Positions 7,580 to 16,221 are shown, counted from the stretch's first letter. The stretch: 64,000 nucleotides of DNA from DAOTXS01 sp034435055 (GCA_034435055.1 DAOTXS010000076.1:62001-126000), one strand, 5' to 3'. Translations and numbers: made by a program. The notes: generated by a model from the letters alone, not told the origin.

Positions 7580-8695
7580 ATGAAATGGCAATGGAAAATC
7601 GGCGAATATGCTGGCATCGGCGTGTACTTGCACGCAACTTTTGTACTGTTGATCGGGTTTGTTGCCTTGAGTCATATCTTGCAAGGTGATCCGGTAAGTC
7701 AAACGATTGCGGGGGTTGCTTTCATTCTCGTGCTTTTTGCCTCCGTCGTCCTGCACGAATTTGGACACGCGCTGACCGCAAAACGGTACGGCATCAAGAC
7801 ACGCGACATTACGCTCTATCCGATTGGCGGTGTCGCGCGGTTGGAGCGAATGCCGGACAAACCGATTCAGGAATTTTGGGTTGCGGTCGCGGGACCGGCG
7901 GTGAATGTTGTCATCGCGGCAGTGCTATTCGGCTGGATCACGTTGACAAACGAAATCGTATCGCTTGAACGATTGAGCGTGGCGACCGGTTCCTTCCTCG
8001 GACGCTTGATGATGACGAATCTAACGCTCGCGCTATTCAATCTGTTGCCGGCATTTCCAATGGATGGTGGTCGCGTGTTGCGCGCGCTCTTGGCGATGCG
8101 AATGGAATATACGCGTGCCACGCAAATCGCCGCGTCGATTGGGCAGGGAATGGCGTTCCTGTTCGGATTCATCGGTTTGTTCACCAACCCGTTTCTCATC
8201 TTCATTGCGTTGTTCGTGTGGATTGGCGCGGCGCAGGAAGCAAGTATGGTGCAAATGAAATCCGCGCTCGGCGGCATCCCGGTCAATCGCGCGATGCTGA
8301 CCGATTATCGCGCGCTTGCGCCGAGCGATTCGCTTGGTCGCGTCGTCGATTTGATTCTCGCCGGGTCGCAACAAGATTTCCCGGTGATTGCGAATGGCAC
8401 GCTTGTCGGCGTGTTGACACGCGATCAAGTGATTGCCGCGCTCGCGCAACAAGGACGCGAGGCGCGTGTGGATCAAGTGATGGCAAGCGAGATTACGGTT
8501 GTCGATTATGCCGAAATGCTGGAAGGCGCGTTGATGCGGATGGAAGAGCGGCAAGCGTCGATGATTGGCGTAACGCGCGCCGGGCAACTCGTCGGCATCG
8601 TGACGAAAGAAAACATCGGCGAGTTTCTGATGATTCAAGCCGCGTTAGGTAAATCACAGGCACGCAGTTTGCGACCCACCGCCGAACCAATCTAG
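7580..8695 (+). CDS. Site-2 protease family membrane metallopeptidase with CBS pair
   Basis: A 371-residue intramembrane zinc protease. HEFGH (in VVLHEFGHALTAKRYG, about residue 60) is the zinc-binding motif, and LLPAFPMDGGRVLRALL supplies the third ligand Asp as in other S2P/SpoIVFB-like enzymes. About six helices span residues 10-215. Residues about 235-345 form two CBS motifs (DFPVIANGTLVGVLTRD and ASMIGVTRAGQLVGIVTKE), which bind adenosine nucleotides and gate activity in this subfamily. ATG 7580 lies behind GAGGAG. It follows another membrane metallopeptidase, suggesting an envelope proteolysis pair, but a terminator and repeat separate them. Confidence 0.9.
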   Translation: MKWQWKIGEYAGIGVYLHATFVLLIGFVALSHILQGDPVSQTIAGVAFILVLFASVVLHEFGHALTAKRYGIKTRDITLYPIGGVARLERMPDKPIQEFWVAVAGPAVNVVIAAVLFGWITLTNEIVSLERLSVATGSFLGRLMMTNLTLALFNLLPAFPMDGGRVLRALLAMRMEYTRATQIAASIGQGMAFLFGFIGLFTNPFLIFIALFVWIGAAQEASMVQMKSALGGIPVNRAMLTDYRALAPSDSLGRVVDLILAGSQQDFPVIANGTLVGVLTRDQVIAALAQQGREARVDQVMASEITVVDYAEMLEGALMRMEERQASMIGVTRAGQLVGIVTKENIGEFLMIQAALGKSQARSLRPTAEPI

Positions 8696-8704
8696 AAAAA
8701 ATCA

Positions 8705-8731
8705 ACCGCCGCCGGATTTCCCGGCGGCGGT
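8705..8731 (+). terminator. GC-rich hairpin after the site-2 protease gene
   Basis: ACCGCCGCCGG (8705-8715) pairs perfectly with CCGGCGGCGGT (8721-8731) across ATTTC. It starts ten bases after the stop codon. No strong T-run follows, so termination would be partly factor-assisted. Confidence 0.65.
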
Positions 8732-8805
8732 ATGTCTTCAAACTCCTTTCGGTGCGACGATGACGCGCACCGCAAGTTCCTCCGTGTCTCCGCGCCACCA
8801 ACAAA

Positions 8806-8841
8806 AAAGAGCATCCCGCCATTACTGACGCGATGCTCTTT
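8806..8841 (-). terminator. Minus-strand terminator for the DUF2892 operon
   Basis: AAAGAGCATC (8806-8815) and GATGCTCTTT (8832-8841) are complementary; read on the minus strand the stem is followed by TTTTTTG. It lies 15 bases beyond the DUF2892 stop. Confidence 0.75.
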
Positions 8842-8855
8842 GAAAAAGCGCGCGA

Positions 8856-9083
8856 CTATTTGCCGGCGCGAATCTTGGGACCGCTGAGCGGACAGCCGAA
8901 CAACGGCGCGAACACGCAAAAATCGAACAAGCCGGCAAGCAACGGCAACGCGCCGACGACTGCCACAACAATGCCGGTCGTCCCGCCGAGACTCAGCAAG
9001 CCCCAGGCGATCAGCGCGACGCCCGCCACGATTCGTACAATACGTCCGGTCGTCGAAGCCATAAACGAGATCAAGGGGTTCAT
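8856..9083 (-). CDS. Small DUF2892 (YgaP-like) membrane protein
   Basis: A 75-residue protein starting at ATG 9083 with an AAAGGAGAA ribosome site. The N-terminal MNPLISFMASTTGRIVRIVAG and two following hydrophobic helices are typical of the DUF2892 domain, which in YgaP anchors a rhodanese to the membrane and here stands alone. The C-terminal FDFCVFAPLFGCPLSG carries two conserved cysteines. It follows the Crp/Fnr regulator by 74 bases in the same direction, with a TATAAT on the minus strand in the gap, so it may have its own promoter under that regulator. Confidence 0.85.
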   Translation of the reverse strand: MNPLISFMASTTGRIVRIVAGVALIAWGLLSLGGTTGIVVAVVGALPLLAGLFDFCVFAPLFGCPLSGPKIRAGK

Positions 9084-9157
9084 TTCACATTCTCCTTTGT
9101 GGAAGATTTAATCTTGCTACCATTATAGGAGATTCCCCAATTTTGTCGGTGATAAAG

Positions 9158-9832
9158 TCACACAGCCGCGCGGGTTTGGAACACATCAACATCAACGATT
9201 TCGATGGTGCCACGCGCGGTGCGGATCAATTCGCGCCTGACCCAATCCTCGAGAATGCGGCTGATGACTTCGCGCGAACTGCCCAACTCCGCGGCGATTT
9301 CCTGATGCGTAATGCGAATTGGCTGTCCTACTGCCGCGCGTTGTAAAAGCAATTTCGCCACCCGCGAATCCATCCGGCGAAAAGCCACCTCTTCCACAAT
9401 CGCCATCACACTCACCAATCGTTGCGAGAGCAGACCAAACACAAAATCGCGCCACAAATCAAAACGACGCACCCAGGCGCGGAACGATTCCGCCGGAATC
9501 ATGATCGCCTCGGCATCCTGTTCCACGGTAGCGATTGCAGGAAACGATTGCTGGCTTAGAATTGCATTCGCGGTCAAGATGCACGATTGCCCAAGACCAA
9601 AACGATAAAGCGTGATCTCGCGTCCCGTCTCACCGATCTTGTACACGCGCACCACGCCGGCGAGCAACAACGCAATCGCGTCGGCGCGGTCGCCTTCGAT
9701 GAACACATCCTTACCCGCCGGAATGCGCGCGTAAAAAGCCGCTTGCATAAACTCGCGCGTCAAAACCAGGTCAGCGCGTTGCAACAACGGCAAGGCGCGG
9801 GCGAGGCGGTTAAAATCTGTTTGACTGATCAA
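9158..9832 (-). CDS. Crp/Fnr family transcriptional regulator
   Basis: A 224-residue regulator with a cyclic-nucleotide-binding-like beta-barrel (residues about 25-140; GKDVFIEGDRADAIALLLAGVVRVYK) and a Crp-type winged helix (about 150-224). The recognition region ITHQEIAAELGSSREVISRILEDW is canonical. No N-terminal cysteine cluster for an Fe-S centre is present, so it is not a classical oxygen-sensing Fnr. The start is a TTG at 9832, four bases after a GGAG and immediately downstream of the preceding gene's TGA, implying translational coupling. Confidence 0.87.
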   Translation of the reverse strand: MISQTDFNRLARALPLLQRADLVLTREFMQAAFYARIPAGKDVFIEGDRADAIALLLAGVVRVYKIGETGREITLYRFGLGQSCILTANAILSQQSFPAIATVEQDAEAIMIPAESFRAWVRRFDLWRDFVFGLLSQRLVSVMAIVEEVAFRRMDSRVAKLLLQRAAVGQPIRITHQEIAAELGSSREVISRILEDWVRRELIRTARGTIEIVDVDVFQTRAAV

Positions 9833-9833
9833 C

Positions 9834-10907
9834 TCACTCCACCGGCTCCAGCAATTTCCGGATCACAAATTCGCCGACGACGCGCGCGGTTGCCAGCACC
9901 GGCGCGGCAAGAAAAATTCCCAGCACGCCGGCAAGATTCGCGCCGGCAAACGCGCCGATCAGAATTACAACCGGCGGCAAGTTCACACTCTCGCCAATGA
10001 CCTTTGGCACAATCACGTGATTTTCCAACTGTTGGATCACCGTGTACGCCGCGACGACGATAATCGCAAAAACGGTGTTGTCGATTGCCCAGTTGTTGGA
10101 TCCTTGAAACAATGCGATCAAGACTGCCGGAATCATCGCGATAATCGGCCCGATGTTCGGCACCACTTCGAGGACGCCGGCAAGCAAGCCGAGAAAGAAA
10201 GCGTTCGGCACGCCCAGAATCATCAGCGTCAACGTAACAATCGTGCCGATGATAATCGCCAGCACAACTTGACCGCGCAAAAAACTCGACCAGATGCGCC
10301 CAAACTCGGATTTGATGCGATGCCATTCTTCGCGATAATCGACCGGCACCAAACCATCGATGCCGTGCCCAATCGCTTCGGCATCGATGAGCAGATAGAA
10401 TGACAGAACCAACACCAGCACCACGCTCAACACACTCGACGCCGCGCCTACCAACACGCGCGGCAACGCCGACGCCAATGTCGCCATTTCGGCGCGCAGT
10501 TGATCCGCCAGACTCGCCGAGTCGATGTGAATGCCCAATGCATCCAACCAAGGCACGCGATTCACACTCGCCAAGATTTGATCTAGCTGACCAAACAATC
10601 CACGCACTTCGCGCACGAGCACCGGCGTAAGCAAACTAACGGCACCAGTCAACACAAGGATCAACGCGAGGTAAATCAACACGACGGCGAAAAAGCGGGG
10701 AATGCGTTGGCGTCGATGCAAATAGGCAACGAGCGGGTTGATCAAGTACGCCAACAACAACGCCAAAATAATCGGCGGCAGAATTTCCAATTCCTGATAA
10801 ACCAACCACACGGCACCGATGATTAACGCCAGGATGACCCAACGCCGCGTCTCGATGCTCCAACGTGCCGTGCGTTTCGGCGTCTCGATTGTTTCCGGTT
10901 CAGGCAT
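9834..10907 (-). CDS. AI-2E family (PerM/UPF0118) transporter
   Basis: A 357-residue membrane protein with about eight helices. LLLAYLINPLVAYLHRR near the N-terminus and the C-terminal ENHVIVPKVIGESVNLPPVVILIG block, followed by GVLGIFLAAPVLA, are the family hallmarks. Members include AI-2 exporters, Na+/H+ antiporters and permeases of unknown cargo, so the substrate is open. ATG 10907 has GGGGAGG upstream; an in-frame extension to 10952 is not supported. The stop lies one base before the Crp-like regulator's TTG start. It is separated from the anti-sigma gene by 71 bases on the same strand. Confidence 0.87.
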   Translation of the reverse strand: MPEPETIETPKRTARWSIETRRWVILALIIGAVWLVYQELEILPPIILALLLAYLINPLVAYLHRRQRIPRFFAVVLIYLALILVLTGAVSLLTPVLVREVRGLFGQLDQILASVNRVPWLDALGIHIDSASLADQLRAEMATLASALPRVLVGAASSVLSVVLVLVLSFYLLIDAEAIGHGIDGLVPVDYREEWHRIKSEFGRIWSSFLRGQVVLAIIIGTIVTLTLMILGVPNAFFLGLLAGVLEVVPNIGPIIAMIPAVLIALFQGSNNWAIDNTVFAIIVVAAYTVIQQLENHVIVPKVIGESVNLPPVVILIGAFAGANLAGVLGIFLAAPVLATARVVGEFVIRKLLEPVE

Positions 10908-10978
10908 TTCGCCTCCCCAAAATAAAAATTGCGCGAGATTCCTCTCCCGCAATTTTACTCATATTTGAAATTCTGTCA

Positions 10979-11758
10979 TTATAAACTTGCGCCCAAGACA
11001 CGCGGCGTCGTCGGTTGGGGACTGCCGCCTGCCGGCTCGATCGTGATGCCAATATCATTGCATTGATTGAGTGGTTTGGGCGACCGAATGTACACCCAGC
11101 CGCGCCCGCGTTCGTCCACCGTGAAGGTGCCGCCGCTCGTGCGTTCCCCGGCAGAATCAATCAGCCAAACTTGATACGTCCGCGATGGCTCTAACGGAGG
11201 CAGATCGTACACAATCAGCGCAAGCGTGTTCAACTCCGGCGCAAGGTACAACCGGCCGATTGCCTGCGGCGCGATTTCGGTTGCCTGCATCCGTTTGGGT
11301 TGCGTGTCGGCATACGCAATCGTGCTGACCAGCGCGCGTTGACGATTCATATCGTCCAAAATTTTCCGGGTCATTGCCGCTTGCTCTTCTAATTGATTTT
11401 GCAACGACAGATTCCACGCGCCGAGTGCGATGACTAACACCAGCGCAATTGCGGAGAATGCCGGCGCGCGAAAGAGTTGCGTGATGAAATGCGATAATTG
11501 TGCGAGAAGCGATGGTGCGGGCGATGTGTGCGGCAGGGCGGCGGCAAGCACGCGATATTTCAAATCGGCGGGCGGTTCAACGAGCGGTACCGCGTACGCC
11601 AAATTATCGGCGACCGGGCGATATCCCGCGACGATGTTGGCACACGCCGGGCAAACCGCAATATGTTGTTCGATTTGCACGCGGTCTTTTCCATCGACCG
11701 CGCTTAACGCATATGCCGGATATATTTCTTCGAGCTGTTTACAAATTGTCGTGTCCAC
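10979..11758 (-). CDS. RskA-type anti-sigma factor with zinc-binding domain
   Basis: A 259-residue single-pass membrane protein. The cytoplasmic N-terminus contains the ZAS signature HIAVCPAC (HxxxCxxC) that clamps ECF sigma factors; one helix (about residues 100-117, FSAIALVLVIALGAW) crosses the membrane; and the outer domain is the anti-sigma-K fold (YQVWLIDSAGERTSGGTFTVDERGRGWV). It lies directly downstream of an ECF sigma gene on the same strand, making a cognate pair; a palindromic repeat of about 120 bp has inserted between them. Release probably involves regulated proteolysis, for which the site-2 protease at 7580-8695 is a candidate. Confidence 0.9.
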   Translation of the reverse strand: MDTTICKQLEEIYPAYALSAVDGKDRVQIEQHIAVCPACANIVAGYRPVADNLAYAVPLVEPPADLKYRVLAAALPHTSPAPSLLAQLSHFITQLFRAPAFSAIALVLVIALGAWNLSLQNQLEEQAAMTRKILDDMNRQRALVSTIAYADTQPKRMQATEIAPQAIGRLYLAPELNTLALIVYDLPPLEPSRTYQVWLIDSAGERTSGGTFTVDERGRGWVYIRSPKPLNQCNDIGITIEPAGGSPQPTTPRVLGASL

Positions 11759-11823
11759 CTCGACACACCCCTCTGCTAGACATTACGAAACGAGTCGCAA
11801 TTTAGATTTACAAAGCATACATT

Positions 11824-11967
11824 GTCATTTCGAGTGTGGCAAGAAATCCTAGTAGTGCATCAACTTCGAACTAGCACCATTAGTTAGTGGGCAAATGATT
11901 GATCGCGGTATTTGTCGGTGTTTCCCCATCGGCTTTGGATGCAACTTTTTCATGTTGCTGCACTAGT
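11824..11967. repeat. Compound palindromic repeat between sigma and anti-sigma genes
   Basis: Begins with a half copy of the GTCATTxCGAG family (11824-11848). It continues with CTAGTAGTGCATCAAC (11849-11864), ACTAGCACCATTAGTTA (11870-11886) and a GGGCAAATGATTGATCGC...TTTTTCATGTTGCTGCACTAG module ending near 11966. The outer ends (CTAGTAGTGCATCAAC versus GTTGCTGCACTAG) are inverted repeats. The final CTAG overlaps the stop codon of the sigma gene. The nearest relative is 26557-26666. Confidence 0.8.
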
Positions 11968-12520
11968 CTCTACTTTCCAACAACGATTTCAATTTCTGCA
12001 TCCCCAACCGCATGCGGGTTTTCACTGTGCCCAGCGGTTCGCGCAAGCGCTCTGAAATTTCCAATTGCGTGTATCCCTCAAAGTACGCCATCTCGATACA
12101 TCGCCGTTGTTCCAACGGAATCGCTTGCAAGGCCTCGACGATGCGACGGCGTTCCAGCGATTGCATTGCGAGATCAAGGGGCGCGGGATCGATAGCGGCA
12201 ACTTCTGCCAGTGCGTCTTCGTCTGCCGTGGCGGTCGGACGCGCGCGGCGGCGGCGCAATTCATCGATGGCGTGATTGTGCGTGATGCCAGTCAGCCACG
12301 CAGAAAACTTGCCGCGCGTTATATCGAAATCGCGGGCGCGTTTCCAAACTTTGACAAAGACTTCTTGGACGGCTTCTTCTGCCGCGCCGTGGTCATTGAG
12401 AATTTTGAGCGCAAGCGAAAAAACCAAGCGACCGTAGCGTTCGTAGATCGCGGTCATTGCCCACGCTTCGCCGCGTGTCAAAGCACGTACCAGTTGTTCG
12501 TCGGAGTAAACGGCAGACAT
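11963..12520 (-). CDS. ECF RNA polymerase sigma factor (SigK-like)
   Basis: A 185-residue sigma factor. Region 2 includes YGRLVFSLALKILNDHGAAEEAVQEVFVKVWKRA and GKFSAWLTGITHNHAIDELRRRRA. Region 4 includes IPLEQRRCIEMAYFEGYTQLEISERLREPLGTVKTRMRLGMQKL. Length is normal. The TAG stop is formed by the terminal CTAG of the palindromic repeat downstream, so the original C-terminus may have been slightly different. It is paired with the RskA-like anti-sigma factor downstream, and follows lipA by 52 bases. Confidence 0.92.
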   Translation of the reverse strand: MSAVYSDEQLVRALTRGEAWAMTAIYERYGRLVFSLALKILNDHGAAEEAVQEVFVKVWKRARDFDITRGKFSAWLTGITHNHAIDELRRRRARPTATADEDALAEVAAIDPAPLDLAMQSLERRRIVEALQAIPLEQRRCIEMAYFEGYTQLEISERLREPLGTVKTRMRLGMQKLKSLLESRD

Positions 12521-12572
12521 GGAAATTCGAGATTCGAGATTAGAAATTGGAAATTGGGATTTTGGATTTGGC

Positions 12573-13469
12573 TTATTGGCTCATTGCGACCGCCGCTTCC
12601 CACGCTTTGTACGAACTTCGCACGAGCGGACCTGCCGCAACGTATTTGAATCCCAGTTTCATTCCTTCGTCACGATACCGATTGAAAATTGCCGGCGCGA
12701 CGTACTCGACGAGCGGCAGATTGCGCTTTTGCCGGGTCGGTTGCAAATACTGACCGATTGCCAATAGATCGACGTGTGCCGCGCGCAAATCGCGCATCGT
12801 TTCGATGACTTCATCGAACGTCTCGCCCATTCCAACGAGAATCGAACTCTTTGTGCGCATCGTTGGATCGATGGTTTTGATTGCGCGCAAAACGTCGAGC
12901 GTTTGTTCGTACCCGGCGCGGCGGTCGCGGACGACGTGCGTCAATCGTCGCACGGTTTCGATGTTTTGCCCAAACACGTCTGGCTTGGCATCGACGACTT
13001 TTTGCACGCTCTCGCGCGCGCCGCGAAAATCGCCGGTCAACACTTCGACTTTAGTGTGCGGCGATTTCGTTTTGATCTGGCGAATCGTTTCGGCGAAAAT
13101 ACCCGCGCCGCCGTCCGGCAAATCGTCGCGATCAACCGACGTGACGACGACGTAATTCAATTGCAATTCCGCAATCGCATCTGCGACGCGGCGCGGTTCG
13201 TCCGTGTCCACAATGCCGCGCGGGTTGCCGGTGTCAACGGCGCAAAAGCGACACGCGCGAGTGCAAACATCGCCCAAAATCATTATCGTCGCGGTGCCTG
13301 CGCCCCAGCACTCGCCGATGTTGGGGCAGAGCGCTTCTTCGCAAACGGTGTGTAGTTGCAAGCCGCGCACGAGTCCTTTGAGGTGTGTATATTTTTCGCC
13401 AATCGGTGCGCGCACACGAATCCAGTCCGGATGGCGGGGACGGGAAACTAGAGTTATTTGTTCACTCAT
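12573..13469 (-). CDS. lipA: Lipoyl synthase
   Basis: A 298-residue radical-SAM enzyme that inserts two sulfurs into octanoyl groups of lipoyl domains. The auxiliary [4Fe-4S] cluster site is CEEALCPNIGEC (CxxxxCxxxxxC), and the radical-SAM site is CTRACRFC (CxxxCxxC). GDVCTRACRFCAVDTGNP, VVTSVDRDDLPDGGA and LVGMGE are family motifs, and the C-terminal RSSYKA contains the conserved serine ligand. The start ATG at 13469 has no strong ribosome site. Its product would serve pyruvate or 2-oxoglutarate dehydrogenases or the glycine cleavage system, which are not in the window. Confidence 0.95.
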   Translation of the reverse strand: MSEQITLVSRPRHPDWIRVRAPIGEKYTHLKGLVRGLQLHTVCEEALCPNIGECWGAGTATIMILGDVCTRACRFCAVDTGNPRGIVDTDEPRRVADAIAELQLNYVVVTSVDRDDLPDGGAGIFAETIRQIKTKSPHTKVEVLTGDFRGARESVQKVVDAKPDVFGQNIETVRRLTHVVRDRRAGYEQTLDVLRAIKTIDPTMRTKSSILVGMGETFDEVIETMRDLRAAHVDLLAIGQYLQPTRQKRNLPLVEYVAPAIFNRYRDEGMKLGFKYVAAGPLVRSSYKAWEAAVAMSQ

Positions 13470-13490
13470 AATGCCATTTACTTTTTTACA

Positions 13491-13648
13491 AAGGATGAAG
13501 GCAGAAGGATGAGGGATGAAACACTTTTATTTCGCACTGTCGAGCGGAGCGAGAAATCTTGCCAGTGCTTTGAAAGATTGCTTCGTCGCAAACAATGCTT
13601 CTCGCAATGACATGCCAATTCATCCTTCAGCCCTCATCCTTCATCCTT
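13491..13648. repeat. Nested palindromic repeats upstream of lipA
   Basis: An outer inverted pair built on AAGGATGAAG/AGGATGAGGGATGA (13491-13518) and TCATCCTTCAGCCCTCATCC (13621-13640) surrounds a copy of the GTCATTGCGAG-type hairpin (13538-13612). The whole gap between lipA and the lipoprotein gene is repeat sequence. Confidence 0.7.
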
Positions 13649-15178
13649 TTACTTCGGTGGTATTGTGATTTGCACTTGATAGCCAGCGTCGGTGTTCGCC
13701 GCCGACCACACGTCGATTATATAATCTTGATTCGCCGGCAGTTTGCCGACCCAGTTCGTCAAATCGGCAGAATCGGGAATGAGAATTTCGCCGTCCGCGC
13801 TCCACACGCGCAGATAAATGCTCGCGCGCACCGATGACAGTTTGACCGTCATCGTTTGTCCGGCAAGCGCGCGGACAACATATCGCGCAATCATGTTCGG
13901 CGCGATTGTGCCATCGATGCTTGTGCTTGTGCCGCCGGCTGGGAATGTAATTCGTTTGGGTTCGAGGTTCAACGGCGGAATGGTAACTTGCATCGTGTAC
14001 ATCGCCGATGGCCCGACGGATCGAACTTGAATGAAATAATCTTGCGTTGCCGGTAAATTGCCGGTTGCGCTCGTCGCGCGCGCGGAATCGGGCAGCAGAA
14101 TCGTTCCGTCGGCGGCGTAGATCATCAAACTGACTTGCCCCGGCGATGCCCACGCAACGACGGACATGATTTGGCTCGCGAGCGCACGCAAAACATAGAG
14201 GTCGGGTACATCAGTGAGAGTACCTTGCACGGTTGCGGAGGTTCCGCCCGGCGCAAACGAAATGCGTTTGGGTTGCGCGCGTGGATCGGGCGTGGCAATC
14301 GGCGGAATCGAGATTTGCAAATTGTAATTTGCCGGCGCGCCGGTCTCAGTCGCAATCGCGATAAAATAATCTTGCGTCGCCGGCAATTGCATCGAAAAAC
14401 TTGACGTGCCCGCGCCCATCGTTTTGTACGGTTGTCCGTCTGCGCCGCTGATCGAAAGCAACATCTTGGTTTGCGTTGATGTTACGATGACGGTCATCGT
14501 TTGCCCGGCGAAGGCGCGTAAAACGTACGTGTCGATTGCATTCGCCGCGAGATTGCCTTGCGCGGTCGATGATGTGCCGCCCGGCGCAAATGAAATTCGT
14601 TTGGGTGGCGATGAGGGTTCGGGCGTCGGCGTTTCGAGCGGCGGAATGGTAACTTGCAAAGAGTACGTTGCGTTTCCGCCGACTGGTTTGACATCGATCA
14701 CATAATCTTGCATCAGCGGAAGTTGTCCCGTCCACTCGACCAAGTTTAATCGTTCGGGAACGAGGACTGTGCCGTTCACACCGGTCACGACCAGAATCGC
14801 TTTGCCTTGTGGCGTGGCTAGTTTGAGTGTCATCGATTGACCGGCTTGCGCGCGCACCAAATAGCGCGCGGTTCCGTTTGCCGGCACATTCCCTTGCACT
14901 GTCGCCGAAATTGTGCCGGGGGCAAACTGGATTCGATTGACAGTTGGTCCGGTGCCGGCGGTGGGTGGGGGTGTTGATGAAATCGTTGGCAAGACCGGCG
15001 GCAAAGTTGCGATTCCGGTAGGCGCGGGCGGCAAAGTGGCAGTCGGCACAATTGGTGTTGGCGTGAATGTGGGCGGCGCGGTCGGCAAAGGAGTCGGTGT
15101 GGGAGTTGGCGAACCGCTGCACGCCGCCAGCGTTAGCGCAAACAAAATCAGCCATGGAATCAATCGCGTTATTTTCAT
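13649..15178 (-). CDS. Lipoprotein with four tandem pre-peptidase-C-like beta domains
   Basis: A 509-residue lipoprotein. The signal peptide ends at the LAAC lipobox (Cys about residue 20), followed by a Pro/Thr-rich stalk to about residue 78. Four repeats of about 100 residues follow. Each begins with a KRISFAPGGTS-like strand and continues through QG, YVLRALAGQTMTV, ADG and a LPATQDYFIxV segment to a TIPP end. The pattern resembles bacterial pre-peptidase C-terminal (PPC) domains, which are generally binding or targeting modules. No protease domain is present. Transcription from upstream korB is probably blocked by the terminator at 15190-15218. Confidence 0.82.
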   Translation of the reverse strand: MKITRLIPWLILFALTLAACSGSPTPTPTPLPTAPPTFTPTPIVPTATLPPAPTGIATLPPVLPTISSTPPPTAGTGPTVNRIQFAPGTISATVQGNVPANGTARYLVRAQAGQSMTLKLATPQGKAILVVTGVNGTVLVPERLNLVEWTGQLPLMQDYVIDVKPVGGNATYSLQVTIPPLETPTPEPSSPPKRISFAPGGTSSTAQGNLAANAIDTYVLRAFAGQTMTVIVTSTQTKMLLSISGADGQPYKTMGAGTSSFSMQLPATQDYFIAIATETGAPANYNLQISIPPIATPDPRAQPKRISFAPGGTSATVQGTLTDVPDLYVLRALASQIMSVVAWASPGQVSLMIYAADGTILLPDSARATSATGNLPATQDYFIQVRSVGPSAMYTMQVTIPPLNLEPKRITFPAGGTSTSIDGTIAPNMIARYVVRALAGQTMTVKLSSVRASIYLRVWSADGEILIPDSADLTNWVGKLPANQDYIIDVWSAANTDAGYQVQITIPPK

Positions 15179-15189
15179 GGGTCTAAAAT

Positions 15190-15218
15190 TTCAGGTTGCA
15201 GGATTTCTGCAACCTGAA
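15190..15218 (-). terminator. Terminator after korB
   Basis: TTCAGGTTGCAG (15190-15201) pairs perfectly with CTGCAACCTGAA (15207-15218). On the minus strand the stem is followed by ATTTTA. It lies eight bases past the korB stop. Confidence 0.8.
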
Positions 15219-15225
15219 TCCAAAT

Positions 15226-16107
15226 CTACCGCATATACTTGTTCATGATTTCTTTGACGCCGTAATCTTGTTTGGCGGCGGTGGCGCGCTTGGCGGCGTA
15301 CGCTTCGTCGTACGTCGGTCGCTCTTCTTGATAGTACAGACCCAGATACAACGTGCTGTCGTCCATTGCGTATTTCATCGCGCTCATCAAGTCGCGCGGG
15401 TTGTGTTCCGCCGGCAACGGTTTGGTCACTTGCTTGAAATGATCGTACGTGTCGTAAAACGTAACGCACGGCGAATAGACTTGCAACAGTGAAAAACCCT
15501 TGTGCGTGATGGCTTGCTTGATCAAATCGGTCAACTCTTTCGGCTTGCTCGAAAAACCGCGCGCAACCCAGGACGCGCCGGCGGAGAGCGCGAGCAATAA
15601 CGGGTTCAACGGTTTTTCGACGGTGCCGTACGGCGATGCTTTGCGTTCCATCCCAACCGGGCTTGTGGGCGACGCTTGGCCTTTGGTTAAACCGTAGATT
15701 TCATTGTCCATCACGATGTACGTGATATCGACGTTGCGGCGAACGGCGTGCGGGATATGTCCCATCCCAATGCTGAACGCGTCGCCATCGCCGCCGACGG
15801 TGACGACGACAAGTTCCGGGCGCGCCATCTTGACGCCGGTCGCCAACGGCAACGCGCGTCCGTGCGTGCCGTGGAAACCGTACGCATCGACGAAAGCCGG
15901 AAAGCGGCTGGAACAACCGATGCCGGAGACGACGACGAGTTGTTCCTTGGGGATGTGCAATTCTGAAACGGCTTTGTAAAAACTGGCGAGGACGCCAAAA
16001 TCGCCGCACCCCGGACACCAGATTGGGTGCACGTCGCTTTTGTAATCATTCGGCGTCAGGTTGACCGGTTCAAATTTGTATGTGGTGGGTTCAAGTGTAG
16101 TGAGCAT
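15226..16107 (-). CDS. korB: 2-oxoacid:ferredoxin oxidoreductase, beta subunit
   Basis: A 293-residue thiamine-diphosphate-binding subunit. The CPGCGDFG motif near residue 31, GIGCSSRF, HGRALPLATG, and GGDGDAFSIG followed by NEIYGLTKGQ (ThDP/Mg2+ site) are those of the KorB/PorB family. With KorA it oxidatively decarboxylates 2-oxoglutarate or a related 2-oxoacid to the acyl-CoA, reducing ferredoxin. The ATG at 16107 is preceded by GGAGAAAAC. It lies downstream of korA on the same strand, but an 80-bp palindromic repeat sits in the 114-base gap. Exact substrate is not assignable from motifs. Confidence 0.92.
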   Translation of the reverse strand: MLTTLEPTTYKFEPVNLTPNDYKSDVHPIWCPGCGDFGVLASFYKAVSELHIPKEQLVVVSGIGCSSRFPAFVDAYGFHGTHGRALPLATGVKMARPELVVVTVGGDGDAFSIGMGHIPHAVRRNVDITYIVMDNEIYGLTKGQASPTSPVGMERKASPYGTVEKPLNPLLLALSAGASWVARGFSSKPKELTDLIKQAITHKGFSLLQVYSPCVTFYDTYDHFKQVTKPLPAEHNPRDLMSAMKYAMDDSTLYLGLYYQEERPTYDEAYAAKRATAAKQDYGVKEIMNKYMR

Positions 16108-16124
16108 GTTTTCTCCGTACCATA

Positions 16125-16204
16125 GTCATTGCGAGCCACGTTCTTTGCGGCGAAGCAATCTCTCAAAGTTCGTTGGAAGATTGCTTCGCTCCGCTCGCAA
16201 TGAC
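16125..16204. repeat. GTCATTGCGAG-family palindrome inside the kor operon
   Basis: GTCATTGCGAG and GAAGCAATCTC on the left are inverted on the right as AGATTGCTTCG and CTCGCAATGAC. Other copies lie at 13538, 25485, 33763, 36700, 37487, 47236 and 62894. It lies between korA and korB and would form a long hairpin in their shared mRNA. Confidence 0.85.
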
Positions 16205-16221
16205 AGAGGCAATTTCAAAAT

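Noticed and set aside
12521..12572. A/T-rich GAAATT/GAGATT tandem words between lipA and the sigma gene
   Set aside because: Low-complexity short words without a clear repeat unit; similar text occurs at 31780, 35243 and 35480, but no element boundaries can be drawn.
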